Below are positions 42,252 through 55,644 of a stretch of DNA of 64,000 nt, piece after piece. The stretch is from Blastocystis sp. Blastoise (lineage: Eukaryota; Sar; Bigyra; Opalinata; Blastocystidae): NCBI GenBank assembly GCA_039096225.1, contig JBBPEB010000014.1, positions 2,306,501 through 2,370,500 of the forward strand, given 5' to 3'. Position numbers and translations under genes: made by a program. The notes beneath the pieces were generated by a model that was given only the letters and a program-made list of their open reading frames with translations, was not told the DNA's origin and ran no database searches. Each line of letters begins with the position of its first letter. The stretch's first letter is position 1.

Positions 42252-45200
42252 TTATAATGTAACATTTTTTTCAACTTTAACAGTTTCAACTTCTATTTTT
42301 TTGTGAGGTTTTAATTTCTTTTCTTTCTTTTCTTTCTTTATATTTTTTAGAACAAATATTAATATCAAAAGTATAACAAGAATGACAATAACAACAATAA
42401 GAATAATTGTTGTAATTGAAAGAGAATTACCTGTTGATACTATTTTTCCATTAATTGAAGTATTAGTAATATTTTGAAGATTAGAATCATTACTTGTTTT
42501 ACATGCTTTAAGAAGAATAGAATCAATACCAGTAAATAGTGTATTTATATCATTCTTTATATTATCTTCATCAGCTTGATTAGCAGTTATTCTTACATTA
42601 ACTGAAACACCATCAGTATAAGTAGATATACTAGAAACACTAATAATCTTTACAGCAGATGAAGGAATAGAATAACTAGTAAGTGATTGAACAATAAGTG
42701 TTCTAAATGTTTCAGTAGTAGAAGGAGTATTAAAAGCAGCTTCAGTTAATCCTTCAAGTTTTATAGGAATAGCAATAAATACTTTATTATCACCTGGATT
42801 TTCGCTGGCAGCAAATACATAACATTCAGAACTATCAGCAATTTGCCAAGAAGCAGTACCAACACCTGTATTTTGACAAACACGACTTTGAATACCTAAT
42901 TGACCAGAAGGACATTCAATATAAGCAGTTATATCTCTTTCTGTAATAGGCCAATTATCATCAGAAGGACAATAAATAATACTTATCGTAATAGTAATAG
43001 TAGCAGTAGATTCTCCTCTAGCATTAGAAGCAGTAATAGTATAACTATTAGAAGAAGCTGAAGTAGGAATACCATATATAAAGCCATTTTGAGTATTAAA
43101 TATTAATCCATCAGGAAGAGAAGGAGATATAGTTAAAGGATTAAGATTACCACCTGTAATAGAAGCCATAATTGGAGTAATAATATCATTCTTATAGCCA
43201 GTAATAGTATTTGTATTATAAGAAATGGTAGGATTCTTTAATTCACAATTATTAATAATAGTATCCCAAACAGCAGGATATTCAAGTTTACATAATCTAG
43301 TTCTAAATCCTTCATAATTAATAGGATCTTCACAAGGTAATGTAATTTGGTTACCAATTTCAGTCATAGACCAACCATTTTCAGCAACACAAGAAATAAT
43401 ACTTATCGTAATAGTAATACTAGCAGTAGATTCTCCTCTTGAATTAGAAATAGTAATAGTATAACTATTAGAAGAATCAGAAGTAGGAATACCATAAATT
43501 AATCCAGTAGTAGGATTAAATGATAATCCATCAGGAAGAGAAGGATTAATAGTTAAAGGATTCAAATTACCTCCTGTAATAGAAGCTATAATAGGAGTAA
43601 TACCAATATTTTTATATCCAGTAATAGTAGTAGTTATATAAGAAATTGTAGGATTCTTTAGTTGACAATTATTAACAGCATCTTCCCAAACAGCAGGATT
43701 TCCTAATAAACATAATCTTGTTCTAAATCCTTCATAATTAATAGGATCTTCACATGGTAAAGTAACTTGCTCTCCAGCTTCTGTAACAGGCCATATATCA
43801 TCCATTATACAATTATAAATATTAATAATAATATTAATAACAGCATTATCTTCTCCTCTTGGATTTGATACAGTAATAACATAAGAACCAGAAGAAGAAG
43901 AAGTAGGTGTACCATATATTTGACCATTTTCAGTATTAAATACTAATCCATCAGGAAGAGAAGGATTAATAGTAATAGAATTCAAATTACCACCAGTAAT
44001 AGTAGCATTAACAGAATTAATAGCAATATTTTTATAACCAGTAATAGTTGTTATATCATATATAATTGAAGGCATTTTTAGTTGACAATTATTAATAATA
44101 TCTCCCCAAACAGCAGGATATTCAAGTTTACATAATCTTGTTCTAAATCCTTCATAATTCATAGTATCTTCACAAGGTAAAGTAATTTGTTGACCAGCTT
44201 CTATAGATGGCCATATATCTTCCAAAGGACAATTAGTTGTGTTTATAGTAATAATAATACTTGTAGTAGTTTCTCCTTTTTGATTAGAAATAGTTACGGT
44301 ATAAGAACCAGAAGAAGAAGCAGTAGGTGTACCATATATTAATCCAGTAATAGAATTAAATGATAAACCATCAGGAAGAGAAGGAGATATAGTTAAAGGA
44401 TTCAAATTACTTCCAGTTATAAGAGCAGTAATAGGAGTAATAGGAATATTTTTATATCCAATAGTTGTAGGTACTGTATATATTATACTTGGCATTCTTA
44501 ATTGACAATTATTAACAACAGAATCCCAAACAGCAGGATAACCAAGTTGACAAGATCTTGTTCTTGATCCTTCATAATTAATAGGATCTTCACAAGGTAA
44601 TGAAGCTTCTTGACCAATTTCAGTAAGAGGCCAATTATCTTCAGAAGTACATAAAACTAATTCTATAAAAATCATGATAGTAGTAGAAACAGAACCAGCA
44701 GTATTCATAGCAGTGATAGTATATGTAGTAATATCAGAATTTGTAGTAGGTGTACCAGAAATAACACCATTAATTTGATTAATAGTAAGACCATTAGGAA
44801 GAGCTGGATCAATAGTATATGTCAATTCAGCACCAACTATATCAGGAGAAAGTGATACAGGTATATTTTTATGATAAATAAAAGGAGAACCAGTATAAGA
44901 AAGATCAGTAGGAGCGACTACAGTACAAAACTGTTGAATTTCACCAAATATACCACCAGTACATAGTCTTCTTTGAATACCAGTATATTCGATAGAACAT
45001 TTTTGAAATGAATAACTTCCTTCAATAGCAGGCCCCCAAATACCATCAGCTACACAAGAAACAACCTTATTATTAATGTATAAACCAAATTCAGATAATT
45101 GAAAATAGGTATCACCACACAGAAGAGTATCAAGATCAGAATTATCACATTCAGTAGTGATAAATCGATAAGAATTATAAGGTTGAAAAGAATAGAAATC

Positions 45201-48200
45201 ATAAGAGAATGTTTTTCTGTGTAAATTAAAAAATTGTTGGTGTTGAAAGTCTAATAATATCCAAGTAGCACCATTATCATTAGAACCTTCAATTCTCCAA
45301 CTAGAAGGAGATCTCCGATTACAATATTCACCATTAGTAACCTTATAATGATTGATAAATTCTTTACGACCATTATTGAAAGTATATTGATAAATAGCAC
45401 CAACGCATCGTGGACCACTAACAACTGAAGTATCTATTTTATTATCAAATAACATATCAGTACCTTCATCGCCAGTCTTTTCAATATCAGACCAAGCAAC
45501 ACCATCAGATACTCTGTATTCACCAGAAGCAATAAAAGAAACAACACTTGTGAAATTATTGGTAGTAGAAAGAGTATCTTTCTTATGAATCTCAATAGCT
45601 ATAACATTAGTACCAACAACAAGAATAGGATTAATAAGTGTAGAAACAGAACTAATAAATACAGTACTAGAAGTATATTCAGCAGTAGCAGTAGTATTAT
45701 AATTAACAAAACCAGTAGGCATATTAATTCTTCTGATTTCATTACCATTAAGATAAACAATCATACCAGCATAAGTACTAGCACTAATATCAATTCCAGC
45801 AAAATCAGGATTAATAGTAGAAAGAGTGAAAGTAGTTCTATAATATTGAGTATTACCAGTAGGAACAGGTAAAGATCCAGAAATACCAGAAGTCCAAGCA
45901 ACATCAGAGAAAGAATCAAGATTCCAACCAGAAGGAACCTCACTATCAGAATCCAAGTATTTCCAAGTATTAGAACTAGAAATAATTCTACCGATGCTTA
46001 GAATAACTGTCTTAGGAGATACACGTTTAGTAACAGTACCAGAAACGAGAGGAGTTGTATCATCTTCAATATAAACAGAATAAGCACTAGCACCAAAATT
46101 GTCATTCTTTATATCAGACATAACTAAAGAATAAACACCAGTAACTTTACAATAGACGAAATCTTGTGTAGAATAATCAACACTAGTAGATCTTGAATCA
46201 ACAACTACACCAGTAGAGTCTTTAAGAATCCAAGAAACTTTATTAGCATTAGTTTTATAATCGAAAGATAATTTGAATAGGTTATTAGGGAAATTACAAG
46301 TAAGTACAGAGATAGTAATTGTAGCAGTTACAGGAGTACCTTGAATACTCTTAGCAGTAATAGTATATACAATAGGAGATTGGAGTTGAGTAGGAATACC
46401 GTTTAAGTAGCCATTGGAAGAATCCATAGTAATACCAGTAGGAGGAAGAGGAGTAATACTAAAATCATAATAATATTCAGAAGAAACTAAAAGATCAGGA
46501 ATTATAGCATCCTTATAAGCAACAAGATTAGAAGGAGTGAAACTAAAATCAGGAATAACAAGAGAATTAATATCTTCAATTAAAAATTCCCATTCAGAGA
46601 AAGCATATTTATTATTCTCTTCAATAACAACAGCTTTAGTAACAGCAATCTTATAATTAGTATAAGCTTTAGTAGAACCAAGAGCATAGAAACATTTTTT
46701 TTGTTGTCTTTCTTTCCAAGAATTATTAGTTTGAGAAGTAATAGAAGTCCAAGTAATACCATCCATAGAACCATAAATAGTCCAATCTGCAGGATCATGA
46801 CTAGGAGCATCTCTGTTGGAATAAATACAATATTTATTCATATAAATAGCTCTCTTATTATTAAATTGAACGGAAACCCATTTTTCACTTACAGAATCAT
46901 GAATAGGAGTAATCCAACGAGTATAAGGATTAGAATCAAAAAGATTAGCAGGATCACCATCTGTAAACACACCACTAGAAGCATAATAGCCATCAGAAGC
47001 ATTTTGAATGACATTAGAATCGCCAAGAAGATGGAATATACCATCGAAATCAAGTTTATAAGAACCAGTACCAGAATTAACAAGAGCAATAGCTATAGTA
47101 ACACTATTGTCATTAGAAAGAGTAGTCATAGGACCCGATACTGATCTCCATAAGAAAGAAGAATCACCATCAGTAGCAACAGTAGTTGTAGTAATTTCAC
47201 CAGCAGCAATATTATATCTATAGACTTCATTACCATTTACATAAATAACACAGCCAGCTTTAGATTTAAAGAATAATTCCCAACCAACCATATTCGTCTT
47301 AGAAATAATAGTAAAAGTACTTCTAAGAAGAATAATACTTTGAGTAACAGAAACAAGAGGATTATAGTAAAGTTGAGACCAAGATACATCAGAGAAAAGA
47401 GCAGTCTTCCAATTAGCATCAGTAGGAGCACCTTGTTGATATCTCCAAGCAGATTGAGGAGCAAGATCAAGACGAGTATTAACATAATAAGTAGTAGTAG
47501 TACCAGTTAATAAATACAAGCGAGCAATTCTATGTTCAGTAGTAAGATCATATTTTATAGAAACATCAAGATAAGCACCTTTTTCCCAGCCATCATTATT
47601 ATCATCGAAAAGAACAAATTTCCAACGACCAGCAGGTTGACATTCATTTAATAATTGATTAGCACCATTATTAACACCAGTAACAGTAATAATTTGAGTA
47701 TTATCTTCAGTATAAATAACAACACGTTCATCTTTAGAAGTCGATTTATTCACTTTAGTAATAACTACTTGAGCCATAGAAGGTTGTTGACAAACAATAA
47801 CACTAATAGTCATAGTAAAAGAAGTAGCAGCATTAGTAGCACCATCAATAGCACTAATGGTATAAGTTTTAGTGGGTGAAGTTGTAGTTACAGAACCATA
47901 TATAATACCATTATTAGAATTAAAATTTAATTCAGTAGGTAAAGCAGGAGTAATAGTATATGTATGAATACCACTCGAAATAGGAGCAATAGATATAGAT
48001 GGATCATTAGTATGAATATTAAGAGTATGAGAAGGATATTGAAGACCAGGAGTAACAAGAGGTTGATTTGTAACAAAAGTACGAATTTCAGATAATTGAG
48101 TAATACTTTCACCATTATTAGATAATATATCCAATTTAATTCTATTATAAGATTTTCTATTAGAAGGAATATTAAATATATAATTAGTACTTCTAGCAGC

Positions 48201-49846
48201 AAATTTGTTATTAATAACATGGTCTAAGAATATCCAGGTAATACCATCATCTTCAGAACCATAAAATTTCCATTCTTTTGGATCTCGTCCAATATAATCA
48301 TTACCAGAAGTAATTTGATAAGCATTAAACCAAGTTTTAGATCCATTAGGAAGAGCAATAATAATAGTACTTGAAGTACCTTTAAATAAGTATTTAGTAG
48401 AATCAGAATTATCAGCAACATTACCACAAATTTCACTTGTATTATGGTTTTCAGCAGAACAAGTAGCAGTACCACCAGAAGTAACAACTTCACCAGCTAA
48501 AATAAGGAAATTAGAAACTTATTATGATGTTTTTTAAATATATTAAAATATTCGTTTAATAAAAATAGATTTATATAAAAAAGGTAATACACTACTAATA
48601 ATATACTATTAGAAGAAATAGGAATAGCGAAAACATCAAATACATCAGCAGTATTTAATTGAGAAGAGTGAGAGTGAATTTCAACAGCAACTGTAAAAGC
48701 AGTACCTGATGTGACATAATGAGAGGGAGGAATAAAAATTCTGTTTTTATAAATGATTATAAATATGAATTATTTCTAATAATATAGAAAAATATATACA
48801 TTTTCCAGGTAGGTTCTGTTTCAGAAGTTAATGAAGTTGTATTAGAATTCGATACACTATAAATAATATATAATAATAAATCATTATTATCTTATATATT
48901 TATTGATACAGATAAAAAATAATAATATAAATATGTTGTATTTAAATAAGCAAAAATATATATACATAGGTAAGCCAACACGAGACGCTTCAATACCATT
49001 TATATAAACGACAAAACCAGAATTGGTTTTAATACCAAAATGAATTGCATAAGTATTCATATCAACGATAGTAGTAGTAAATCTATAATAACGAGTAATA
49101 GTAGAAATAGGATGGAAAGAACCAGGAGCAAGAGAAGTCCAAGTAGAATCATCAAATGATATTTGTGTCCAAGAAGTATCAGCTTGAGCAGTAGTTGAAG
49201 TCTTCCAAGTAGCAATAGGACTAACAACCATTTTTACTATATAGAATAGCATACGATAGTAATTGTTTAGAAATGAATAAAAATGTATTATTATTATATA
49301 TAAATAATTCTTATATTTGTAATAATAATGTATACAAGTGAATTGTTGTAATTTAGTGACACCTGAAGAAATTTCACCATTACTGAGTGTCGTGTTAAAG
49401 AAGGTAATGCCGTTATAATTAATTTGAAGATAAGAACCAGCAGACCAACCATCACCGTAACTAAAATTAATATATAATTATCATTAATTTGTTTTTTATT
49501 ATATAAAAACAAAACACAATATTATTTTTTAAACTTCAAAAATACTAATGATTGCATACCTATCGTACATAGAAAGAGTGTAGACAGTATTCAATTGAAG
49601 ACAAACATCGTATTCTTTGGAAGAAATATAATTAGTCTCAGTAACTTTTCCTTCATACAAATAAGTACCAGTTGTATCAGTACCTTGAAATATTTTCCAG
49701 GATTCTTCATAACGAAATAGGCCAAACTTTCTTTTAAGAATAAAACACTGGTAGGCATTTTCACGGATATCAAAAAAACGACAAATGAGAAAAAGTAAAC
49801 AAAAAATTTTAAGACACTTTTCAGTCATAGCGAAAAGAGTAGCCAA
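42252..49846 (-). CDS. 2,372-residue modular type I membrane protein
   Basis: Six exons: 49846-49560, 49460-49336, 49236-48966, 48856-48800, 48740-48607 and 48496-42252. All junctions agree in phase and total 2,372 codons plus stop. The N-terminal signal sequence contains KIFCLLFLIC; M7 is an alternative start. A module occurs three times: a YGDGW-type sandwich, a beta-galactosidase-like jelly-roll strand set (FDDSTW, then YYRF, then GFVVYING), and an F5/8 C-like domain. Copies start near residues 95, 590 and 1085; the first two end in a He_PIG Ig-like domain (LPxGL, GxIxGxPT). Residues about 1438-2190 hold an array of sushi-like and He_PIG units. A SEA-like region (about 2192-2282), a membrane span (about 2318-2342) and a Lys-rich tail follow. 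Probably a surface carbohydrate-binding or adhesion protein (inference). Confidence 0.88.
42790..45060 (-). repeat. Tandem Cys-rich plus He_PIG repeat array within the membrane protein
   Basis: About five units of roughly 420 bp (140 residues). Each has a C-x4-W-P-x-TEIG-type start, LPCEDPINYEGFRTRLC, YPAVW and NNCQLK, then an Ig-like part with ITGGNLNPLTI, PSLPDGLSFN and a GxIYGTPT turn. Repeats are close even at DNA level: the same stretch of about 20 bases near 'ctaaatccttcataatt' recurs near 43300, 43720 and 44140. The first and last units are degenerate. Confidence 0.85.
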
Positions 49847-50121
49847 AAAATAGGTTATTTTTGTCGGATATGGTCTTTCTTTTCATTCGTTCAGAATTCT
49901 TTTAGAAACGTCATTTTTTATTTATTTATCGTTGTGTGAATGATAATAAAAATATATATAACAAAAGACAATAGATAATAATAAAAAAATAATAACAATA
50001 ATAAAGATAATAAAATAATAATTATTTATAATATTTTTGAGTAATTTGATATCATTTTGGATCACTATATATACATAAATGATAGAAATGATAATAATAT
50101 AGATAACATATAAATATATAC
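49847..50121. other. Intergenic region upstream of the 2,372-residue protein gene
   Basis: AT-rich, with microsatellite-like ATAATA stretches. The promoter of the minus-strand gene should lie here; no specific motif is identified. Confidence 0.5.
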
Positions 50122-50496
50122 CTTTATGTATCACTTGTAGAATACCCCTTGAAGAAAAACCACAACTATAAAAATATAATTTATAAAAATAAATATATTA
50201 TAATAATATACCTTCAACCACCAAACAGACTAGACCAAGAGAAACCTCATGAAGGACCTAGAACCTATATAAAAATAAAAGTAGTTAATTTTAAAAAAAT
50301 AAAATATAATAAAATACCTTCAAAACCAGGGAGTTGTTAACCAAGGAGACCGACAACAACACCTGAACCTATAGAAGATGATAATAATAATAACAAAGAG
50401 AATGCTAAAAATATATACCTTTAATAGCACAAGATTTCTAGTTACATAGACCCCACAACTCATTGTTTAACTTTAAAGAAGAAGACCAATTAGGAC
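50122..50496 (-). ncRNA. Short-exon spliced locus without a long reading frame
   Basis: Four exon-like blocks on the minus strand (50496-50419, 50368-50318, 50264-50212, 50165-50122) are bounded by TATAG acceptors and GGTATAT or GGTATT donors. Most begin GTTC, GTCC or similar and most end AAG. All three frames of the first block are closed, but an internal ATG opens 15 codons (MSCGVYVTRNLVLLK). These continue in phase through the second block and stop in the third, giving about 37 codons. It may be a spliced non-coding RNA or a micropeptide gene. Confidence 0.4.
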
Positions 50497-51372
50497 CTAT
50501 TTGAATCTATTTGGATAGATCATGAAGACTATAAAGTTTAAAGCAAATAAAAAATATTATATACATCTTATAATATATAAAAAATATCTGAAAAATAAAT
50601 AAAAATAAAAATAAATATGTGAAAATATTAAATCTTAAAAATAAAGAGAAATTCCCCCTTATAAAATCTTTTTTTCTATAATAAAAGTTTGTGTAAATTC
50701 GTTGTTTCCAGGGGTTAAAACATTTTAAAATTTTCCCTTTTTCTCTATATAAAAGTCTATTTGAATTTTTAATTGATATATAAATGTTATATGTGTCTAT
50801 TAAGCTTAATTATTTAATTATAACAGATTTCCGGACTTAATTAAACAAGAAAATTGTTATTTTAATAAACTATAATTACAATTAAATATATTTGTTAGTT
50901 ATTTTTATATAATACTATTCTATTTATAATAAGAATGCAATAGAGAATCAAAATATATATTTAGTATAGCTATTGATGAAGATATAATTCGCAATTGACA
51001 ACTTTTGTTTTATAGTATGTTTTAGTTCAATGCATCATATATTATTATTAGTGAATAAATAAACTGAGAATGTCTGAGAGGTTTGTAAGTTGTTTTAGGC
51101 ATTATAAAGAAATCATAAAATATAAATAGAAACTGTATTTATGTTAAACTCCTTTTTATGTTATTCCAAAAGAATTCTTTTAAAATATTTTTATTCTCAA
51201 ATACTACAAAACAAAATGTATATAAAAAATAAATATAACACAATAAAAAATAGATAAAATAGATATTAGATAATATATATAAATATAAGTAACATATCAT
51301 TATAATACATATAATATGTATATGTAAGGAACTTCTTTCTATCCTATATATATATATGACTATAAAACTATG

Positions 51373-51411
<39 letters not shown>

Positions 51412-52451
51412 ATAAAGAGTAGATTAGTTGCGGCTGTGGGTATACCTGTTCTTTAAGGAGTATGAGAGAGTAATATATAGGGAGAAAGGAAAGGAGGATA
51501 CTAGGGATATAACGAGAAGAGTTAAGGAATAGAAAGGAAGGGAGAGACACTATGAAGGGATAGAATAAGATAAATAATATAATACAAACTAATAAGTATA
51601 ATAACTATTATATACAGGATACATAATAACCATGCTTCTGATAATCATGGTTATCAAGGAGAGAAATAAAACGCTGGTATTATAGGAGGTATATAGTAAG
51701 TATATATATATTGATGTATTTGTGGTTTATAAATATATAATGTCATATCTATCATATGTATAGCATTTTGATATCTATATATACATTAATTATAAATATA
51801 AAATAGTTAATACTATGTATAATATTTTATATCAAAAGTTTTATAGTGTATAATTAAATATACAATTGAGAAATACTGGAGAAGTAATATTCCCCGCGAT
51901 TAATGATTCATAAAGAAAACACCCACAATAATACTGGAAGATGAAGAAGGAGAAATATGGAGAACTGTACATAACCACGGGGATAATAAGTATATCCTAT
52001 AAAATATTTAATAAGAAGATCATGTGATGTAAGTAGCTGACAGAGGGATTCACACATCCATAGAATACATAGATTCTATATAATAATAATAGTAATATAT
52101 AATAATATATAGATTCTATATAAAATAATAATAATAAATATAATAATAATAATAATAAATATCTATATATATATATAGCATACATAAGGGAAGTACATGA
52201 CTATAGAGCTATATATTCCTTTATATTTATAAATTATTCCTAATGCTTGTTATGTATATTTATGTTTATGTATATATATATTAAGGAATGAATAAGAAGG
52301 AAGAATAAGAGGGATACGAGGTAATAAATAAGGATGAGAAGGAGTTAAGAGCGTATAATTTAAATCTTTATTTTTTAACTGGACAAATACATATCAATTT
52401 ATATATATATATATAATTCTGCACAATAACTACATTCAGATGCTAATATAA
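50497..52451. other. AT-rich non-coding region
   Basis: Contains a (TA)n run near 51375-51410 and isolated GC-richer patches at 51410-51560 and 51890-51980 next to TATACC words, which could be further minus-strand short exons. No reading frame can be supported. Confidence 0.45.
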
Positions 52452-53804
52452 TTATTTATATTTGTGATATAGGGTATCATAAACTATATATTTATAAATA
52501 TAAATAATAATTATAATTATAATAAATATAATAATAATAGATATAATAATAATAATAAATATAATAATACTAATAAATATAATAGTAATAAATATAATAG
52601 TAATAAATATAATAAATATAAATATAATAATAATAAATATAATAAACATAACAATATATACCTTTTTTATTAGGTTCAAAATTAAATCCAAAATTTCTAC
52701 TGGCAACTCTCATTCTCCCTCCAGATCGAAAAGCGGGAAGTGGGGTAATGCTGACGAAGATACACTCAGTTTATTATTATTAGTATTATTAATATTATTA
52801 TTATTATTCTTTCCTAAAGTAATAATATTATTATGATGAGAAATAGCTATTCTATCTATATTTGTAGGAGTGAATAATATATTACTAGCACAATTATTAT
52901 GTATATCATATGTATAATCAATACAAGTATTAAGATCTGAAGATTGTAACTTTAAGTTGATTTGATTGGTTATCGTTGAAGATAAATGTGCGGATAACGT
53001 TCTGTTAACATTCTGAGGAATAATATTTTTTATCATTATTATCATTAGTATTATTACTAGTATTATTATTATCATTTTCAAATAATTCACCATTACTAAT
53101 ACTATTGATTCTCTTTAGAGGAATAGGAGAAGTACTTTTCAACAAAGGTGATATTTCTATATCATTATCTGCTTCTTTATATATAGTATCCATACTTAAG
53201 GGACAGACTTCAGAGAATGAAGATGAATTTCCTTGTGTAGTAGTAGTATATATTTCATTTCGATCACCATCAAATACTATTTCATTAGTATTATTTACTT
53301 CATAAGGAGAAATTGATGTAGATGAAGGCATAAGAGTAATAGAAGCTTTTGGAAAAGGTATTTCAGAATCATATTCTAAGGGCTCTAAAGAATTTCTATT
53401 CGAACCAGAAGGATTATGAGAGAAAGAATGTATATTATTATTAGTAGTAGTATCAACATATAATTCATTATTATTTATTATAATACTATTTGATGTAGAA
53501 GAAGGAGAAGCCGAATTCGATATAGAACTATCTACAATAGGAGACGAGACACAATCATTATTTTCATGATAACTACTATTTGAGTTTTGTTTCATCAGAT
53601 GGTGTTGACTATTATATTGTAAATTTGAGAGAGAAAGAGGAATAGAAGAAGGTGGAGTTGCTGATAAAGATGGAGGTATATATATAGATGTACCTATATG
53701 AGTAGAAGGAGTAGATATACGTATTGATGAAGGATAAGAATGGCCTAATAATTTATTAGCTATTATATTATTATTATTATTATTTATAGAAGATATAAAA
53801 GGCA

Positions 53805-53902
<98 letters not shown>

Positions 53903-53903
53903 G
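53805..53903. repeat. (ATT)n trinucleotide run encoding poly-Asn on the minus strand
   Basis: About 33 uninterrupted triplets read AAT on the minus strand, within the frame of the Asn/Ser-rich gene. The perfect codon homogeneity points to recent replication slippage. Confidence 0.9.
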
Positions 53904-54302
53904 CATTAGTATTAATACTATTCATACTAATACCATTAATATTAATTTTCTTTTCTAAGAATAGTTTATGTATTACTTCTGGTTTATAGAAAGGAGTTAA
54001 TATATAGAAAGCATCAAGTAATGTAGAGGTAAATAATTGCTGTATAATATAAAGATTTGAAAAAGATGGAGTTAATAAAGAAAAATAAATTTCTATTATC
54101 ATTTGTATAGATGCAGAATCTATATAATAATAATAATAATTAGATATTATATATATTAAAAAGAATGAAATTATATATATACCATTATGACATATATTGT
54201 CTAATATATATATATATATATATATCTCTTTTCCACCTTTGTAACATCTTAATATATATTTCATCCGATATATGGTCATCCACCAAATTATCTAAATCCT
54301 TA

Positions 54303-54303
<1 letters not shown>

Positions 54304-54370
<67 letters not shown>
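54304..54370. repeat. (TA)n dinucleotide microsatellite
   Basis: A perfect TA run of about 65 bases lies in an intron of the Asn/Ser-rich gene. Shorter TA runs flank it at 54480 and 54630. Confidence 0.95.
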
Positions 54371-54372
<2 letters not shown>

Positions 54373-54611
54373 TAAGTATAATAATAATATATAAGTAAAA
54401 TAATAAGTATAATAATATGTAATAATAAGTATAATAATATGTATAATAATATGTATAATAATATGTATAATAATATATATATATATATATATATAATAAA
54501 TATATATACTTCTTTTAATATCTAAAGATAATGTTGTTAAATAACCAGTTAATTTATCTTGATCATCTATATATATATATATATTATATATATAATTATA
54601 TATATAGTATT

Positions 54612-54643
<32 letters not shown>

Positions 54644-55028
54644 TATATATATTAATATATATATATATATACAATTTAGTTAAAGCAGCAAGATAAAGTA
54701 ATAGAATATCTTTAAATAAATAAATATTATCATCATTTTCATATCTTAAACATTTATATATATAATCACATATTTTTGTATCCATATAATTAGTGATATG
54801 TATAATATCATATATAAAGTTGATAATAGAACGATATTGCTTTGTTATTGTAGTATCTTCAGAATTATTTCGATATATATATATATATCATATAAATGTG
54901 TTCCTTGTAGTAGCATATATATATTATGGAAACATCCTATATATTATTATTATTATTTTTAATATAATAATCTTTATTAAATAATAATAAATTAAAATTG
55001 GAAACTAAAAATTAAAAAGAAAATCAAA

Positions 55029-55030
<2 letters not shown>

Positions 55031-55092
<62 letters not shown>
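55031..55092. repeat. (AAT)n trinucleotide microsatellite
   Basis: About 20 perfect AAT/ATA triplets lie between the small secreted-protein gene and the broken Asn/Ser-rich gene. Confidence 0.9.
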
Positions 55093-55094
<2 letters not shown>

Positions 55095-55121
55095 GACATA
55101 CCATTTTAATTTGAAAGAATA

Positions 55122-55644
55122 TTACCAACAATCGGATTTGTAAATGGGAAAGAAAAATTCATATTCTATATATAATATAATAAAATTAGCATAAAATAAT
55201 ATAAAATTAAGATAAATAAAAATTAAATAAATATTTTATATAGGAAAATAAAAAAAAAGAAAAATGTTAATGCAAACGAAAAAAAATATATACGATATTT
55301 ATATACTGTTGATAACATGTTTGGTTGTGGTTTGACATTGATTTGAGTAAGAACCCAAAAAGAACCTAAAAATAAATAAAAAAGAAATGGAAAAAAATAC
55401 CTTAATAGATAGAGCGAAGCATCAACCCGTTTTTGGTAAACACTTCTAATAATGACTGAGGAGACTGTTTGAATGCAGACTGGAAGCCAGAATGAAGGAC
55501 CTAAAAGAATTATATAAAAAAATAGGAAATATTCAATAAATAAATTATGATATAATATATACCTGTATAGAAAACACCTAAGATATGCATAGCAGTCACT
55601 AGATCTGCTTGTATGCAACAAATTAAAAATAAAGATAAATTCAT
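55122..55644 (-). CDS. Small secreted protein of 97 residues, four exons
   Basis: Exons 55644-55563, 55500-55401, 55375-55308 and 55165-55122 have consistent phases (1, 2, 1) and total 98 codons including TAA. The protein starts MNLSLFLICCIQA, a likely short signal peptide, followed by DLVTAMHILGVFYTG, PSFWLPVCIQTVSSVIIRSV, YQKRVDASLYLLR and FFLGSYSNQCQTTTKHVIN, and ends SDCW. Every intron begins GTAT and ends TTTAG or TATAG. No family is recognised. The consistency of three junctions is the main support; a chance match is possible for so short a gene. Confidence 0.55.

Larger units (their letters stand above)
52452..54916 (-). pseudogene. Asn/Ser-rich protein gene with broken reading frame
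   Basis: Several exons read like one protein, from MLLQGTHLYD (54916) through DTKICDYIYKCLRYENDDNI and SIQMIIEIYFSLLTPSFSNL to a Ser/Asn-rich region with a run of about 33 Asn. It ends RVASRNFGFNFEPNKK spliced to VYDTLYHKYK and a stop at 52452. The frame is broken at the (TA)n run near 54880. It shifts at an A6 run near 53030 and shifts back at a C4 run near 52745. Two further introns near 54.3-54.67 kb do not join in phase. Coding character persists in every segment, so either indels in simple runs were left in the assembly or the gene is a young pseudogene. Family not recognised. Confidence 0.5.

Noticed and set aside
45585-47879. Plus-strand open frames inside the 2,372-residue protein gene
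   Set aside because: Antisense shadows of a long intact coding exon; Ile/Arg/Ser/Thr-rich with no domain.
55308-55563. Karyopherin or other known transport protein for the FWLPVCIQ region
   Set aside because: Resemblance was only general; the spliced product is a 97-residue secreted-looking protein.
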